A stretch of DNA of 64,000 nt. Source: Vulcanimicrobiota bacterium. Its GTDB lineage: Bacteria > Vulcanimicrobiota > Vulcanimicrobiia > Vulcanimicrobiales > Vulcanimicrobiaceae. A program made the translations under genes and the position numbers. Below the pieces are notes generated by a model. The model saw only the letters and a program-made list of their open reading frames with translations, had not been told where the DNA came from and made no database searches. The stretch lies in assembly GCA_027307235.1 (NCBI GenBank), contig DAHUXH010000013.1:124001-188000 (forward strand), written 5' to 3'. Below are positions 45,453 through 56,364 of this stretch, piece by piece; position 1 is the first letter of the stretch, and every line of letters begins with the position of its first letter.

Positions 45453-46151
45453 ATGCGTGTACACGGCAAACGCTTCCGCAACGTCAGCCAGGCGTACGAT
45501 AAGAAGACCGAGTTGTCGACGCCCGAAGCGATCGCGCTCGTGAAAAAGAACGCCACAGCGAAATTCAACGAGACGATCGAAGTGCATATCCGCCTGGGCG
45601 TCGATCCGAAGAAGAGCGACCAGAACGTTCGCGGAACGGTGAACCTTCCGCACGGTACCGGCCGTGTCGTTCGCGTCATCGCGTTCGCTAAAGGCGATGC
45701 GGCGAAGGCCGCGCAGGAAGCCGGCGCGGACCTCGTCGGAGATCAGGATCTCATCGACAAACTCAAAGCCGGTTTCACCGAGTTCGACGTCGCCGTCGCG
45801 ACGCCGGACATGATGGCGCAAGTCGGTAAGGAACTCGGGCGTATCCTCGCGCAGAAGATGCCCAATCCCAAGGCCGGCACGGTCACGCCGAACATCGCCG
45901 CAGCGATACGCGACATCAAGGCCGGTAAGGTGGAGTTCCGCCTCGACAAGGCGGGCATCATCCACACCATCGTCGGTAAGGCCAGCTTCGAGGAACAGCA
46001 CCTCGTCGAGAACGTCGCGACGCTGCTCGACGCGATCGTCCGCGCGAAACCGGCCGCCTCGAAAGGCACCTACCTCAAGAGCATCACCCTGACGTCGACG
46101 ATGGGCCCCGGCGTGCGGGTCGATCCCAACCGCGTCAAAGCCACCGCCTAG
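45453..46151 (+). CDS. rplA: 50S ribosomal protein L1
   Basis: 232 aa. MRVHGKRFRNVSQAYDKKTE, then FNETIEVHIRLGVDPKKSDQ, GTVNLPHGTGR and MGPGVRVDPNRVKATA. L1 also acts as a translational repressor of its operon in other bacteria. The stop is immediately followed by hairpin element copy C. Confidence 0.97.
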   Translation: MRVHGKRFRNVSQAYDKKTELSTPEAIALVKKNATAKFNETIEVHIRLGVDPKKSDQNVRGTVNLPHGTGRVVRVIAFAKGDAAKAAQEAGADLVGDQDLIDKLKAGFTEFDVAVATPDMMAQVGKELGRILAQKMPNPKAGTVTPNIAAAIRDIKAGKVEFRLDKAGIIHTIVGKASFEEQHLVENVATLLDAIVRAKPAASKGTYLKSITLTSTMGPGVRVDPNRVKATA

Positions 46152-46203
46152 GCAAGGAAGCGTTGATTTCCGCCAGGCCTTCGTTGCGGAGAGCCTCGTG
46201 TAC
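46152..46203 (+). repeat. extra tandem copy of the left arm of hairpin element C
   Basis: 52 bp exactly identical to the next 52 bp (46204-46255). It contains the outer stem, the CCGCCAGGCC block and the inner arm to GTGTAC, but no matching right arm. It starts with the first base after the rplA stop. Confidence 0.9.
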
Positions 46204-46310
46204 GCAAGGAAGCGTTGATTTCCGCCAGGCCTTCGTTGCGGAGAGCCTCGTGTACCGTAGTACACTTCGGCTCTCCGCGCCTCGGCCTGACGAAAATCAG
46301 CGCTTCCTTG
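46204..46310 (+). repeat. hairpin repeat element, copy C (3' of rplA)
   Basis: Complete element: outer stem CAAGGAAGCG...CGCTTCCTTG, ATTTCCGCCAGGCCTTCGTTG, inner arm CGGAGAGCC, CTCGTGTAC, loop CGTA, GTACACTTCGG, CTCTCCG, CGCCTCGGCCTGACG. Lies between rplA and the L10 leader. Confidence 0.9.
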
Positions 46311-46345
46311 GGGTGGCTGCCAATTACGAGGTGCGAGGACTAGGG

Positions 46346-46374
46346 TTGCGTTGAGGGGCGCGCTTTGTTATTAT
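46346..46374 (+). promoter_or_regulatory. candidate promoter of rplJ-rplL
   Basis: TTGCGT, 17-bp spacer, TATTAT. It overlaps the left half of an 11-bp inverted repeat whose right half is at 46471-46481. If that pairing forms in RNA, transcription must begin further upstream, so this call is tentative. Confidence 0.4.
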
Positions 46375-46481
46375 CGCTTCTGGCTCCGAAGACCGTAGGT
46401 ACCCTTTGGGTGTAATGCGCAAGCGCCTACCGAGGACGCGATACGTGCCCTGATTTTCATTTGGCATCGACGCGCCCCTCA
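46352..46481 (+). promoter_or_regulatory. ribosomal L10 leader (autoregulatory mRNA structure)
   Basis: The conserved L10-leader core is present: CCGAAGACCGTAGGTACC, a variable arm GGGTGTAATGCGCAAGCG, and CCTACCGAGGACGCG. It is enclosed by TGAGGGGCGCG (46352-46362) and its complement (46471-46481). In many bacteria the L10-L12 complex binds this structure to repress rplJL. Confidence 0.88.
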
Positions 46482-46533
46482 CAACGGATGGAGGAGCGCT
46501 TTCTTCTTTCTAGACACACGAAAGATCAGCGTC

Positions 46534-47064
46534 ATGCCAACCGCACGAAAAGAATCCGCGGTACAAGAACTGCGCGACCGGCTCGCCGGATCGCAGAGTT
46601 TGTTTTTGACGGATTACGCCGGTTTGACCGTCGAGGAGATCACGAAACTCCGCGGTGAACTGCGTAAAGACGGCAACACGTACGCCGTCGTCAAGAATAC
46701 GCTGTTCAAGATCGCAGCCGGTGACGAACTGGCCTCACATCTCGAGCAGTTTCTCGCCGGTCCGACCGGCGTCGTGTTCGCCGGCAGCGACCCCGTCGCT
46801 CCGGCCAAAGCACTCAAGCAGTTCTCCGACGACGTTAAACCGCTCTCAGTGAAAGCCGCGTGGATCGACGGCAAGCTTGTCGACACATCGCAAGTTGCCG
46901 TGCTCGCCGCGCTGCCTCCGAGAACGGAATTGCTCGCAAAACTCGTCGGCTCGCTCGCCAGCCCGCTGCGCGGTCTCGTTACCGTGCTCTCGGGCAATCA
47001 GAGCGGTCTTGTCCGCGTCCTCAATGCCGTCCGCGAGAAAAAACTCGCCGAACAAGGTTCCTAA
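46534..47064 (+). CDS. rplJ: 50S ribosomal protein L10
   Basis: 176 aa: LFLTDYAGLTVEEITKLR, AVVKNTLFKIAAG and the C-terminal helix that binds L7/L12 dimers (VRVLNAVREKKLAEQ). The best GGAGGAG lies about 38 bases upstream inside the leader, so initiation may depend on leader folding. Followed by rplL after 18 bp. Confidence 0.96.
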   Translation: MPTARKESAVQELRDRLAGSQSLFLTDYAGLTVEEITKLRGELRKDGNTYAVVKNTLFKIAAGDELASHLEQFLAGPTGVVFAGSDPVAPAKALKQFSDDVKPLSVKAAWIDGKLVDTSQVAVLAALPPRTELLAKLVGSLASPLRGLVTVLSGNQSGLVRVLNAVREKKLAEQGS

Positions 47065-47082
47065 AGGAGATCAACACGTATC

Positions 47083-47451
47083 ATGGCAGTTGCCGAACTC
47101 ATCGACCAAATCGATAAACTCACGGTGCTCGAGCTGGCGGATCTCGTCAAGCAGCTCGAAGAGAAGTATGGCGTCTCGGCCGCAGCGCCGGTCGCAATGA
47201 TGGCCCAGAGCGGCCCCGCGGCTGCTCCGGCCGCGGAGAAGACCGAATTCGACGTGATCCTCGCAGATGCGGGCGCGGAGAAGATCAAGGTCATCAAGGC
47301 GGTTCGCGAACTTACGAGCCTCGGCTTGACCGAAGCCAAAGCCTTCGTCGAGAGCGCGCCCAAGGCCGTCAAGGAAGGCGTCGCCAAAGACGAAGCCGAG
47401 TCGATCAAAAAGAAACTCGAAGAAGCCGGCGCGAAAGTCGAGATCAAGTAG
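47083..47451 (+). CDS. rplL: 50S ribosomal protein L7/L12
   Basis: 122 aa. N-terminal dimerization helices ([20 protein letters not shown]), an Ala-rich hinge, and the factor-binding domain [20 protein letters not shown] with [26 protein letters not shown] is well placed before the ATG. Confidence 0.97.
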   Translation: MAVAELIDQIDKLTVLELADLVKQLEEKYGVSAAAPVAMMAQSGPAAAPAAEKTEFDVILADAGAEKIKVIKAVRELTSLGLTEAKAFVESAPKAVKEGVAKDEAESIKKKLEEAGAKVEIK

Positions 47452-47481
47452 TCTCGCGACCACGTTCGCTTCAAAGAAAAG

Positions 47482-47518
47482 ACGAGGCCCGCTGCACGGC
47501 AGCGAGCCTCGTTTTTTC
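47482..47518. terminator. bidirectional intrinsic terminator after rplL
   Basis: ACGAGGC and GCCTCGT close an inner GCTGC/GCAGC stem; T6 follows on the plus strand and CTTTTC on the minus strand. It serves rplL and the convergent M13 peptidase gene. Confidence 0.92.
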
Positions 47519-47531
47519 TGGCGACCGGGTG

Positions 47532-49574
47532 TTACCAGATTTGGCAGCGTTCTGCCGGAGGACGAACCATCGCGTCGTTGAGTTTGCAGAAGTATGCCGT
47601 CGCGAATTGCGGCATGTCTGCCAGCGTCGCGTTGACGCGGAACTTGTCATAGGCGTGCACGTCGGTGTTCGCACGGAGCTTGGTGGCTTCGGGGCGCTGG
47701 AGCGATGCCCAGACGTTGGCCCATCCGAGGAAGAAGCGCTGCTCCGGAGTGAAGCCGTCGAGAACGCGGCGCGGATGCGTGGATTGCCACTTCTCAAACG
47801 CCTTGTACGCGATCGTCAGTCCGCCGAGATCGGCGGTTGCTTCGCCCACGACTAGCGCGCCGTTTTCGTTGACGCCCGGCAGCGGGGAAAGCTCGTTGTA
47901 CTGTTTGACGATGCACTGCGTGCGCTGTTTGAACCTGGCGGAATCAGCCGCTGACCACCAGTTCTTGAGATTTCCGTCCTTGTCGAACTGGCTGCCTTCG
48001 TCGTCGAAACCGTGCGTCGACTCGTGACCGATGACGGCACCGATGCCGCCATAGTTCACGGCCATGTCCGCGCTTGCGTCGAAGAACGGCGGCTGCAAGA
48101 TGCCGGCCGGGAAGACGATCTCGTTGATCGACGGGTTATAGTACGCGTTGACGGTCGGCGGCGTCATGCCCCACTCGGTGCGATCGACCGGCTTTCCGAT
48201 CATCGCGTAGTTGCGCAGGGTTTCGAAGCGTGCCGATGCCAGCGTGTTGGCGACGAATGGACCTTTGACGATCGGGAGGTTGCCGTAGTCGCGCCACTTG
48301 TCGGGGTATCCGATCTTCAGGATGAAGGCGTCGAGTTTCCCGACCGCACGCTTGCGCGTCGCGTCGCTCATCCAGTTCAGCGACGAGAGATCGTCGCGGA
48401 AGGTCTCTTTGATGTTCTGCACCATCGCAAGCGCGTTGGTTTTGGCTTGCGGCGAAAAGGTTTTCGTGACGTAGATCTGTCCGAGCGCCTCGCCGAGCGT
48501 CGCATCCGTGGCGCTTGCGCAGCGCTTCCAGCGTTCGCTCTGCGCCGTGGTGCCGTTGAGCGTCTTGGAGTAGAAGTCGAAGTCCGCGTCATCGAACGCT
48601 TTGGGGAGCGATGTCGCGAAGGCGTGCACGAGGTGCCAACGCAGGTAGGTCTTGATCTGATCGGTGTTCCAGGTTCCGAGTTGGGTCGAGAAGGCTTTCG
48701 CGAAGTCGGTCGACGCTACGTTGATGGCGCCCGGCTTCACGTGCGACGCTGCGAAGAACGCGGCCCAGTTGAAATTGGGGGCAAGCGACGTGAGTTTGGC
48801 TTCGTCCATCTTGTGGTAGACGGCCTCGGGATCGCGGCGCGCCACGCGCGTCATCGAGTTTTGCGCGAGCGTGGTCTCCATCGCCATCACGGTTGCGGCA
48901 TCGGCCGAGGCTCGATCCGCACTCTCGCCGAGCAGCGTGAACATCTTTGCGACATGAGCCGTGTACTCGTCGCGTAGCGTTTGGCTCTTAGCGTCGGCTT
49001 TGGTGTAGTAGTCGCGGTCGGGAAGTCCGAGTCCGGATTGATCGACCTGCGCGATGTTCATTCGGCTGTCTTTGTCGTCCGCGCCCGCATTGAAGCGGAA
49101 GAACGCGGTGACGCCGTCGAGTTGCAGGCGTGCGACCAGCGGAGCCAACCCTTGCACGGACGTGAGCCCGTCGATCGCCTTGAAATCCGCGTCGAGCGGC
49201 TTGATGCCGCCCGCTTCGATCGCGGCGGTGTTCATGCAACTGCCGTAAAAATCGGCGAGCTTTTGATCGTTGCTTCCCGGCGCGGCTTTGGTCTTGGCCA
49301 GGGAATCGAGAATCGAATGGATGACGTTGCGATTGCGATCGCTCAGTTCATTGAACGTTCCGAAGCGGGAGTAGGCTGCGGGGATCGTGTGGCTCTTCAG
49401 CCAGCCGCCGTCGGCGAATTGGTAGAAGTCGGCGCACGGTTTGCACGTGCGATCGAGGTTGGCGAGGTTGACGCCGCTCGACAAGGTGCGCATCGCCGCC
49501 TGTGCGCCGCCGTCAACGGCGAGCGCGCAAATGGCGATGATTGCGCCGAAACGCAATACTCGCGAGAGATTCAT
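47532..49574 (-). CDS. M13 family zinc metallopeptidase (neprilysin/PepO-like), secreted
   Basis: 680 aa with a signal peptide (about residues 1-27). Zinc motif HESTH in VIGHESTHGFDDEG, third ligand in GEATADLGGL, substrate-binding NAYYNPSINEIVFPAG, and the family C-terminal CQIW. M13 enzymes cut short peptides outside the cytoplasm. GGAGCAAGAG precedes the ATG. An M48 peptidase lies upstream on the same strand, 92 bp apart. Confidence 0.95.
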   Translation of the reverse strand: MNLSRVLRFGAIIAICALAVDGGAQAAMRTLSSGVNLANLDRTCKPCADFYQFADGGWLKSHTIPAAYSRFGTFNELSDRNRNVIHSILDSLAKTKAAPGSNDQKLADFYGSCMNTAAIEAGGIKPLDADFKAIDGLTSVQGLAPLVARLQLDGVTAFFRFNAGADDKDSRMNIAQVDQSGLGLPDRDYYTKADAKSQTLRDEYTAHVAKMFTLLGESADRASADAATVMAMETTLAQNSMTRVARRDPEAVYHKMDEAKLTSLAPNFNWAAFFAASHVKPGAINVASTDFAKAFSTQLGTWNTDQIKTYLRWHLVHAFATSLPKAFDDADFDFYSKTLNGTTAQSERWKRCASATDATLGEALGQIYVTKTFSPQAKTNALAMVQNIKETFRDDLSSLNWMSDATRKRAVGKLDAFILKIGYPDKWRDYGNLPIVKGPFVANTLASARFETLRNYAMIGKPVDRTEWGMTPPTVNAYYNPSINEIVFPAGILQPPFFDASADMAVNYGGIGAVIGHESTHGFDDEGSQFDKDGNLKNWWSAADSARFKQRTQCIVKQYNELSPLPGVNENGALVVGEATADLGGLTIAYKAFEKWQSTHPRRVLDGFTPEQRFFLGWANVWASLQRPEATKLRANTDVHAYDKFRVNATLADMPQFATAYFCKLNDAMVRPPAERCQIW

Positions 49575-49666
49575 TCACTCTTGCTCCATGGACGCGAGGT
49601 GTATCCGAGGGACCTACCCGACTGCCCTCGCGAAGTCCTAGGAGCAGCCTCCAAAACCGCCGGGGA

Positions 49667-50455
49667 TCACGGCAGCGGATGGGCGCTCTGGAGGCTGGAG
49701 CTGAAGTGACCGAACGCGGCGGGATCGCTTGCGAACAGGCTCTCGAGATCGGTGATGCGGTGATCGTCGCGCGGATGGTCGGAGAGCGCCTCGAACGTGC
49801 CTGACTGGCCGCTGTTGAGGAAGCGTTTGAAGGTCCAGACCATTCCCCACGGATTGGAATTTGCCTGAGCGCAGATGTAGGCGCCGGTCACGTCGGCATT
49901 GTGCTCGACGTCGCGCGAGAAGGCGTCGCTCTGCATGATCGCGCCCAGGTTGACCGCGATCTGACCGACGTTCGACCTACCGATGAGCAGGCCCGCGATC
50001 CCGGCGAGCAGGCTCAAGTTCTGGTTCTTGCGCGCGAGGTTGTAGACGTCATGGTGGATGTCGTGCGCGCTCTCGTGGCAGAGGACGCCTGCGAGTTCTT
50101 CACGGTTTTGCACGAACTTCATCATCCCCGTCGTCACGTAGACGTTCCCGCCGGGGACGGAAAACGCGTTCGGCGTCGCGTCATTGACCAGCAAGAACGT
50201 GAACGGATGCCAGTACATCGTGTCGGCGACGCGCGCGACCTGACTTCCTACCGGGGAGAGCATCGCATAGTACGGCGAGGAGTGCACGATCTTTCCTTGC
50301 CGCGAGAGCAGCGCGTATTCTTGCTCCCCGACCTGCGTCTCCCACTGCTGCACCGCCGGCGAGACCGATGCCGTCGCAGCGTTCCCCGCGGCGCTCAACA
50401 AGCACCCTACCGCCAGCAGCGCACCCAGTCTGCGCACCATCCACCGGCCCGTCAT
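49667..50455 (-). CDS. M48 family metallopeptidase with signal peptide
   Basis: 262 aa. Signal peptide (RRLGALLAVGCLLSAAGNAA region), then VNDATPNAFSVPGGNVYVTTG, the zinc motif HESAH in LAGVLCHESAHDIHHD, and the third-ligand region RDVEHNADVTGAY. It resembles the periplasmic BepA/YfgC and LoiP type that lacks transmembrane helices. No TPR domain follows, unlike BepA. Probably envelope protein quality control. Confidence 0.9.
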   Translation of the reverse strand: MTGRWMVRRLGALLAVGCLLSAAGNAATASVSPAVQQWETQVGEQEYALLSRQGKIVHSSPYYAMLSPVGSQVARVADTMYWHPFTFLLVNDATPNAFSVPGGNVYVTTGMMKFVQNREELAGVLCHESAHDIHHDVYNLARKNQNLSLLAGIAGLLIGRSNVGQIAVNLGAIMQSDAFSRDVEHNADVTGAYICAQANSNPWGMVWTFKRFLNSGQSGTFEALSDHPRDDHRITDLESLFASDPAAFGHFSSSLQSAHPLP

Positions 50456-50542
50456 ATCCCAGACAACGCGCCCCCCGCAACCTTTCGTTGCACCCCAAAC
50501 AAAGAAAAGAGCCCCATATAAGGAGCCCTTTCACACGAGTTG

Positions 50543-50647
50543 GCGATCTGGCGTGATTTCCGTCAGGCCGAGGCGCTGAGAGCCGAAGTGTACTCTGGTA
50601 CACGAGGCTCTCAGCAACGACGGCCTGGCGAAAATCAGACCCAATCG

Positions 50648-50648
<1 letters not shown>
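50543..50648 (-). repeat. hairpin repeat element, copy D (3' of hppA)
   Basis: Sense (minus) strand: outer stem GCGAT...ATCGC, GATTTTCGCCAGGCCGTCG, TTG, inner arm CTGAGAGCC, CTCGTGTAC, loop CAGA, GTACACTTCGG, CTCTCAG, CGCCTCGGCCTGACG. The outer stem reaches the hppA stop codon. Confidence 0.9.
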
Positions 50649-52756
<2,108 letters not shown>

Positions 52757-52865
52757 GTCGTTTCCTTAATATAGAAGCAATACAATGCCGCCGCCGCACA
52801 CCAGAGGCGGGGCTTGACCGGGGCAGATTGCTCAGGCTCCCCGGCGAGTCCTTCGATTCAGGCGG

Positions 52866-55031
52866 TTACGGAAGCGTGGCTAGACGTTCCAGCTCGTGCG
52901 AGGGCGCGGTGCCGAGCTCGACCTGCAACGTATGGCGGCACTCGCGCATCAGCCGGGCGATGGCGACGCGGTCTCCGCGCAGCCGGTTGGCGCGGATTGC
53001 AATCGCGTAGCCGGCCTCGTCGGTGCCGTCGAGCCGGATCAGTTCCGCGCTGATCGCCAGGGCTTGGTCCGGGTCGTGCCGTTCGACGTACCAGAGGCCG
53101 AGGCGCTCCAGGAATGCACGCCGCAACTGCTCCAGGGTGCGTGCGTGCGGCATGAACCACTCGTGCGCGAGCAACGATTGCGCAAGCGGATGGGCCAGTT
53201 CCGATCGGAGTTCGGTGATCGCCTCGGGGGCCGCGGTCGCGAAGCCGCTCGCGCTCGCGAGACGCTGGAGGTCGCGAACGTCGACGCCGACGGCGGGGTT
53301 CAGGCGGTAACCGCCGCGGATCGATTCGATCGCCTCGGCGCCCAGCTTCCGCCGCAAGCGTGAAAGGTTTGCGTAGAGCGAATTGGCACCGTGTGTTTCG
53401 TCGACATCCGGCCAGATCGTCGCGATAATCGAGGATGCCGGCAGTGTCTTCTCATATAGCGCCAGCAGCGCGACGAGCTCAAATTCTCGCTTGGTCAGTC
53501 CGATCGGGCGGCCGTTCTTGGTACACGTCGCGGCGAAAACCGACAGCCGCATCGGCGGCAGTGTTGCCGGTGATTCCGGACGTTCGTACAGCACGATCGA
53601 GAAGCCATGCACGCGATGCGTGCGTTCGGAGCGCACCAGCGAAACGCGCGCGCCAGCCGCGAACGTCGATCCGTCGGCTCGATACAGGCGCAGGTTCAGC
53701 GGACACGGCTGCTGCGCTGATTTTAGGATTGATCGAAGGAAACGTTGCGTCGAGGAGCCGCGTTCGGCCAGGAGATCGGCGAAGGTCAGCCCGACGACCG
53801 TGTTTCCCGGGCCGCATCCGAACAAACAATTTGCAAGAGGGGTCGCGAACACAATGACGCCGGTGCGATCGACGTGCACGATGCTCTCCGGCAGACGCTC
53901 GACGATCCGGCTCAAGCTCCGTTCGATGCGCAGCCGGTCGCCGACCGCGAGCGAGAGCAATAGCGCTTCGGAAGCCGTTCCAAGCTCGACAGCATGTTCG
54001 AACAACGGCTGCGCGATCCCGAATATCCATTGCAGCATCGATAAGGTCGCGAAGATGATGAGCACCGGAAAACTGACGAGATAAAAACGCGCAGGACGCA
54101 AACCCGCGCGTGCGCGCAGGATCGCTGCCGACAACACGAGTACGGCTTGCGCGAAAAAGAACGTGATATCCGCGACGTGGTGGGGATCGATGTCAATGTG
54201 GGCTGTCGCACCGGCTGCCAGTGCGAGAAGCGGATACGCCACGATGCCGGCGGCCGCGACGACGATGCCCAGGTCATGTTTGGGAAGAAAACGCCGCGTT
54301 CCCAGAAACGACCGGCAAAAAAATCCGTGGAGGCCGACCGTGACGACGAAAAACCAGTATTCGCTCTGCGCATCGTTCCATGCCGCCCTCGGCCACGCGA
54401 TCTCCCAGGCGAAGTTCGTTCGAATCAGCTGATAGCACAGCAGTCCGGCGAGATGCGCGACATACCACGCGACGTGTCTCTCGCGCGTGACCGCGACGAT
54501 CAGTGCGTTGGAGAGCAAGAGCGCCAAGATCAAACCGAAATAGAGCGGAAGAAGGATGTGCCCGAATCCCTGCGTTGCGAGCTTCGAGCCGGTTTGCACG
54601 ATGAAACAGCCGTCACCGGCGGCGCCGGGCGTCATCTCGATCGAGACCACGAGCGTGCGACCATCGAGTGGATTGGCGAGCGCGAGCGCCGGCGGACCGA
54701 AGTAGGTCGAAGCTCCGTGCATCGGGATACGGCGTTCGAACGCGATCGGAGTGCGGGCGCCGCGCTCGTAAAGAGCGGCACGTGCAGCCGTTTGCGGTGC
54801 GATGACGTACAGGGGATCGCCGGTCACCGGATGGACCGTGAGAGCGAACCATCGCAAAGCACCGGCGGATGTTCCCGGAGGCGGCGTCGCCATGCGCGTG
54901 ACGACCGAGCCGGCTCCCATCGTGTGCGTCGTGCAGCCCGCCGGTGAACGCACCAGCGTTTGCGCGTACGCTCGTCCGCAGAGGAGCACCGCGATCGTGA
55001 GCACCCCTCCGACGATCGATGCGCGTGGCAT
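52866..55031 (-). CDS. membrane-anchored one-component regulator: 7TM sensor, PAS, OmpR-type winged helix and BTAD (SARP-like)
   Basis: 721 aa from ATG 55031. Residues 1-24 are a signal peptide and 25-155 an extracytoplasmic domain. Six to seven membrane helices span about 156-364, the layout of 7TM-DISM sensors. A PAS-like domain covers about 370-485 (RIVERLPESIVHVDRTGVIV). Residues 493-580 are a winged helix (LTKREFELVALLALYEK; NSLYANLSRLRRKLGAE; IRGGYRLNP). Residues about 600-721 form a BTAD-like helical domain (ALAISAELIRLDGTDEAGY; MRECRHTLQVELGTAPSHEL). The DNA-binding part thus belongs to the SARP group but is tethered to the membrane. Signal and targets are unknown. Confidence 0.82.
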   Translation of the reverse strand: MPRASIVGGVLTIAVLLCGRAYAQTLVRSPAGCTTHTMGAGSVVTRMATPPPGTSAGALRWFALTVHPVTGDPLYVIAPQTAARAALYERGARTPIAFERRIPMHGASTYFGPPALALANPLDGRTLVVSIEMTPGAAGDGCFIVQTGSKLATQGFGHILLPLYFGLILALLLSNALIVAVTRERHVAWYVAHLAGLLCYQLIRTNFAWEIAWPRAAWNDAQSEYWFFVVTVGLHGFFCRSFLGTRRFLPKHDLGIVVAAAGIVAYPLLALAAGATAHIDIDPHHVADITFFFAQAVLVLSAAILRARAGLRPARFYLVSFPVLIIFATLSMLQWIFGIAQPLFEHAVELGTASEALLLSLAVGDRLRIERSLSRIVERLPESIVHVDRTGVIVFATPLANCLFGCGPGNTVVGLTFADLLAERGSSTQRFLRSILKSAQQPCPLNLRLYRADGSTFAAGARVSLVRSERTHRVHGFSIVLYERPESPATLPPMRLSVFAATCTKNGRPIGLTKREFELVALLALYEKTLPASSIIATIWPDVDETHGANSLYANLSRLRRKLGAEAIESIRGGYRLNPAVGVDVRDLQRLASASGFATAAPEAITELRSELAHPLAQSLLAHEWFMPHARTLEQLRRAFLERLGLWYVERHDPDQALAISAELIRLDGTDEAGYAIAIRANRLRGDRVAIARLMRECRHTLQVELGTAPSHELERLATLP

Positions 55032-55114
55032 GACTGCCCGTTCTACGGCGGAGCGGGCAAGGCCCACACTCCAGAGAGGCGCCGGGTGCGTTCGTGGGCG
55101 AACCTTCACCATCC

Positions 55115-56317
55115 ATGCTCGAACGAACCGACTTACTGGTCGTCGGAGCCGGTCCCGCGGGCGGTGTTGCTGCTCGCGAGGCGGCTCGCAACGGCGTCGC
55201 CGTTGTCGTCCTTGAAAAGGACGCCGTCGTCGGACGTCAGCGCGTCTGCGCTGCCGGCTTGCGGCCGGGCTTCTGTGAGACGTTTGACCTACCGCGTTCG
55301 GTCGTGCAGTGCGACACGCCGCGCCTCGCGCTCTTCGATACCGGCGGGCGCGAGTATGAGGTGATGTTCGGTCCCGGCCACACCTCGACGCGCGAGGAAC
55401 TCGACGGAACGATCGCCGGGCTCGCGGTGCGTGAAGGTGCCGATATTCGCACCGGTGCACTGTTTCGCTCGTGCGTGCGCGAAGGCGACGGCCACGCCGT
55501 CGAATACGCGGATGCGCGCGAGGGGGTGCGCAAGCGGATTGTCGCCAAGCACGTGCTCATCGCGACCGGCGCCACCGCCAAGCTCGAAAGCGATGAGCGC
55601 TTCGCGTTTCACGGCTGGCGCGACGGATTGATGACGACGCTGCAGTACCGCGTCTATCCCGACCGGCCGGCAAGCGAAATTGCGTATCGTACACTCGAAC
55701 TGCATTACTATCCGTCGCGCGATGGCCGAACGATAATCGGCTGGATGTTTCCCAAACGCGACCATCTCGCCGTCGGCATCGGTGTGCTCGGAAAGATGCC
55801 CGGCACGCAACTGCGCGAGGAACTCGCGGTATTCGCCGCTGGCGTCCAATCACGGCTCTATCCCGACGCATCGGTGACGATCAAAGAAGAAGGGCATCTG
55901 CTCTACGGGGGACGTCCGCGCCCTGCGCTCGCATGCGACGGAATAGCCGTCGCCGGCACGGCGGCGGGGCTGGTCGATGCGACCAACGGTGAGGGAATCT
56001 TTGAAGCCGCGATGACGGGCCGGCTCTACGCCGAGCACGTTACCGCGCATCGCAACGATCCGGTGCGCGCCGCGGCGCTCTACGCGCAATCCGCGACAAA
56101 ACGCTTTGCGCGGCGGTTGCGCCGGCGGGTGAGCCTCATGCGGTTTCTCGAACGCCGGCCTGAGCGTTTTGCGTTGCTCTTCGAACAACTCGCCGGTGTG
56201 GATGGATTTGCCGAGGCGCTCGCCCGCGAACGCCACGAGCGCTCGCGTGCGCAGACGTGCGTGCTGTACACGCAGGCGATTCGCTTTGGTCTTCGCGCGT
56301 TGATCGCCGCGGCATGA
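55115..56317 (+). CDS. FAD-dependent geranylgeranyl-reductase-family oxidoreductase
   Basis: About 400 aa. N-terminal FAD loop LLVVGAGPAGGVAAREAARNG and VVLEKDAVVGRQRVCAAGL, then GATAKLESDERFAF and the second FAD contact VAGTAAGLVDATNGEGIFEA. YYPSRDGRTIIGWMFPKRDH matches the substrate-side pattern of geranylgeranyl reductases. It may reduce isoprenoid chains from the prenyl synthase in this window; that is inference. Start is ATG 55115; GTG 55094 is an alternative. Divergent from the SARP-like regulator, which could control it. Confidence 0.87.
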   Translation: MLERTDLLVVGAGPAGGVAAREAARNGVAVVVLEKDAVVGRQRVCAAGLRPGFCETFDLPRSVVQCDTPRLALFDTGGREYEVMFGPGHTSTREELDGTIAGLAVREGADIRTGALFRSCVREGDGHAVEYADAREGVRKRIVAKHVLIATGATAKLESDERFAFHGWRDGLMTTLQYRVYPDRPASEIAYRTLELHYYPSRDGRTIIGWMFPKRDHLAVGIGVLGKMPGTQLREELAVFAAGVQSRLYPDASVTIKEEGHLLYGGRPRPALACDGIAVAGTAAGLVDATNGEGIFEAAMTGRLYAEHVTAHRNDPVRAAALYAQSATKRFARRLRRRVSLMRFLERRPERFALLFEQLAGVDGFAEALARERHERSRAQTCVLYTQAIRFGLRALIAAA

Positions 56318-56364
56318 TCGCGAGCGTCACCATACAGCGGATTCGAAACGGGCGGCCATAGCTC

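Noticed and set aside
52757-52865. Possible riboswitch before hppA
   Set aside because: The gap has a 6-bp CCGGGG/CCCCGG stem but none of the conserved blocks of known riboswitch classes and no T-run.
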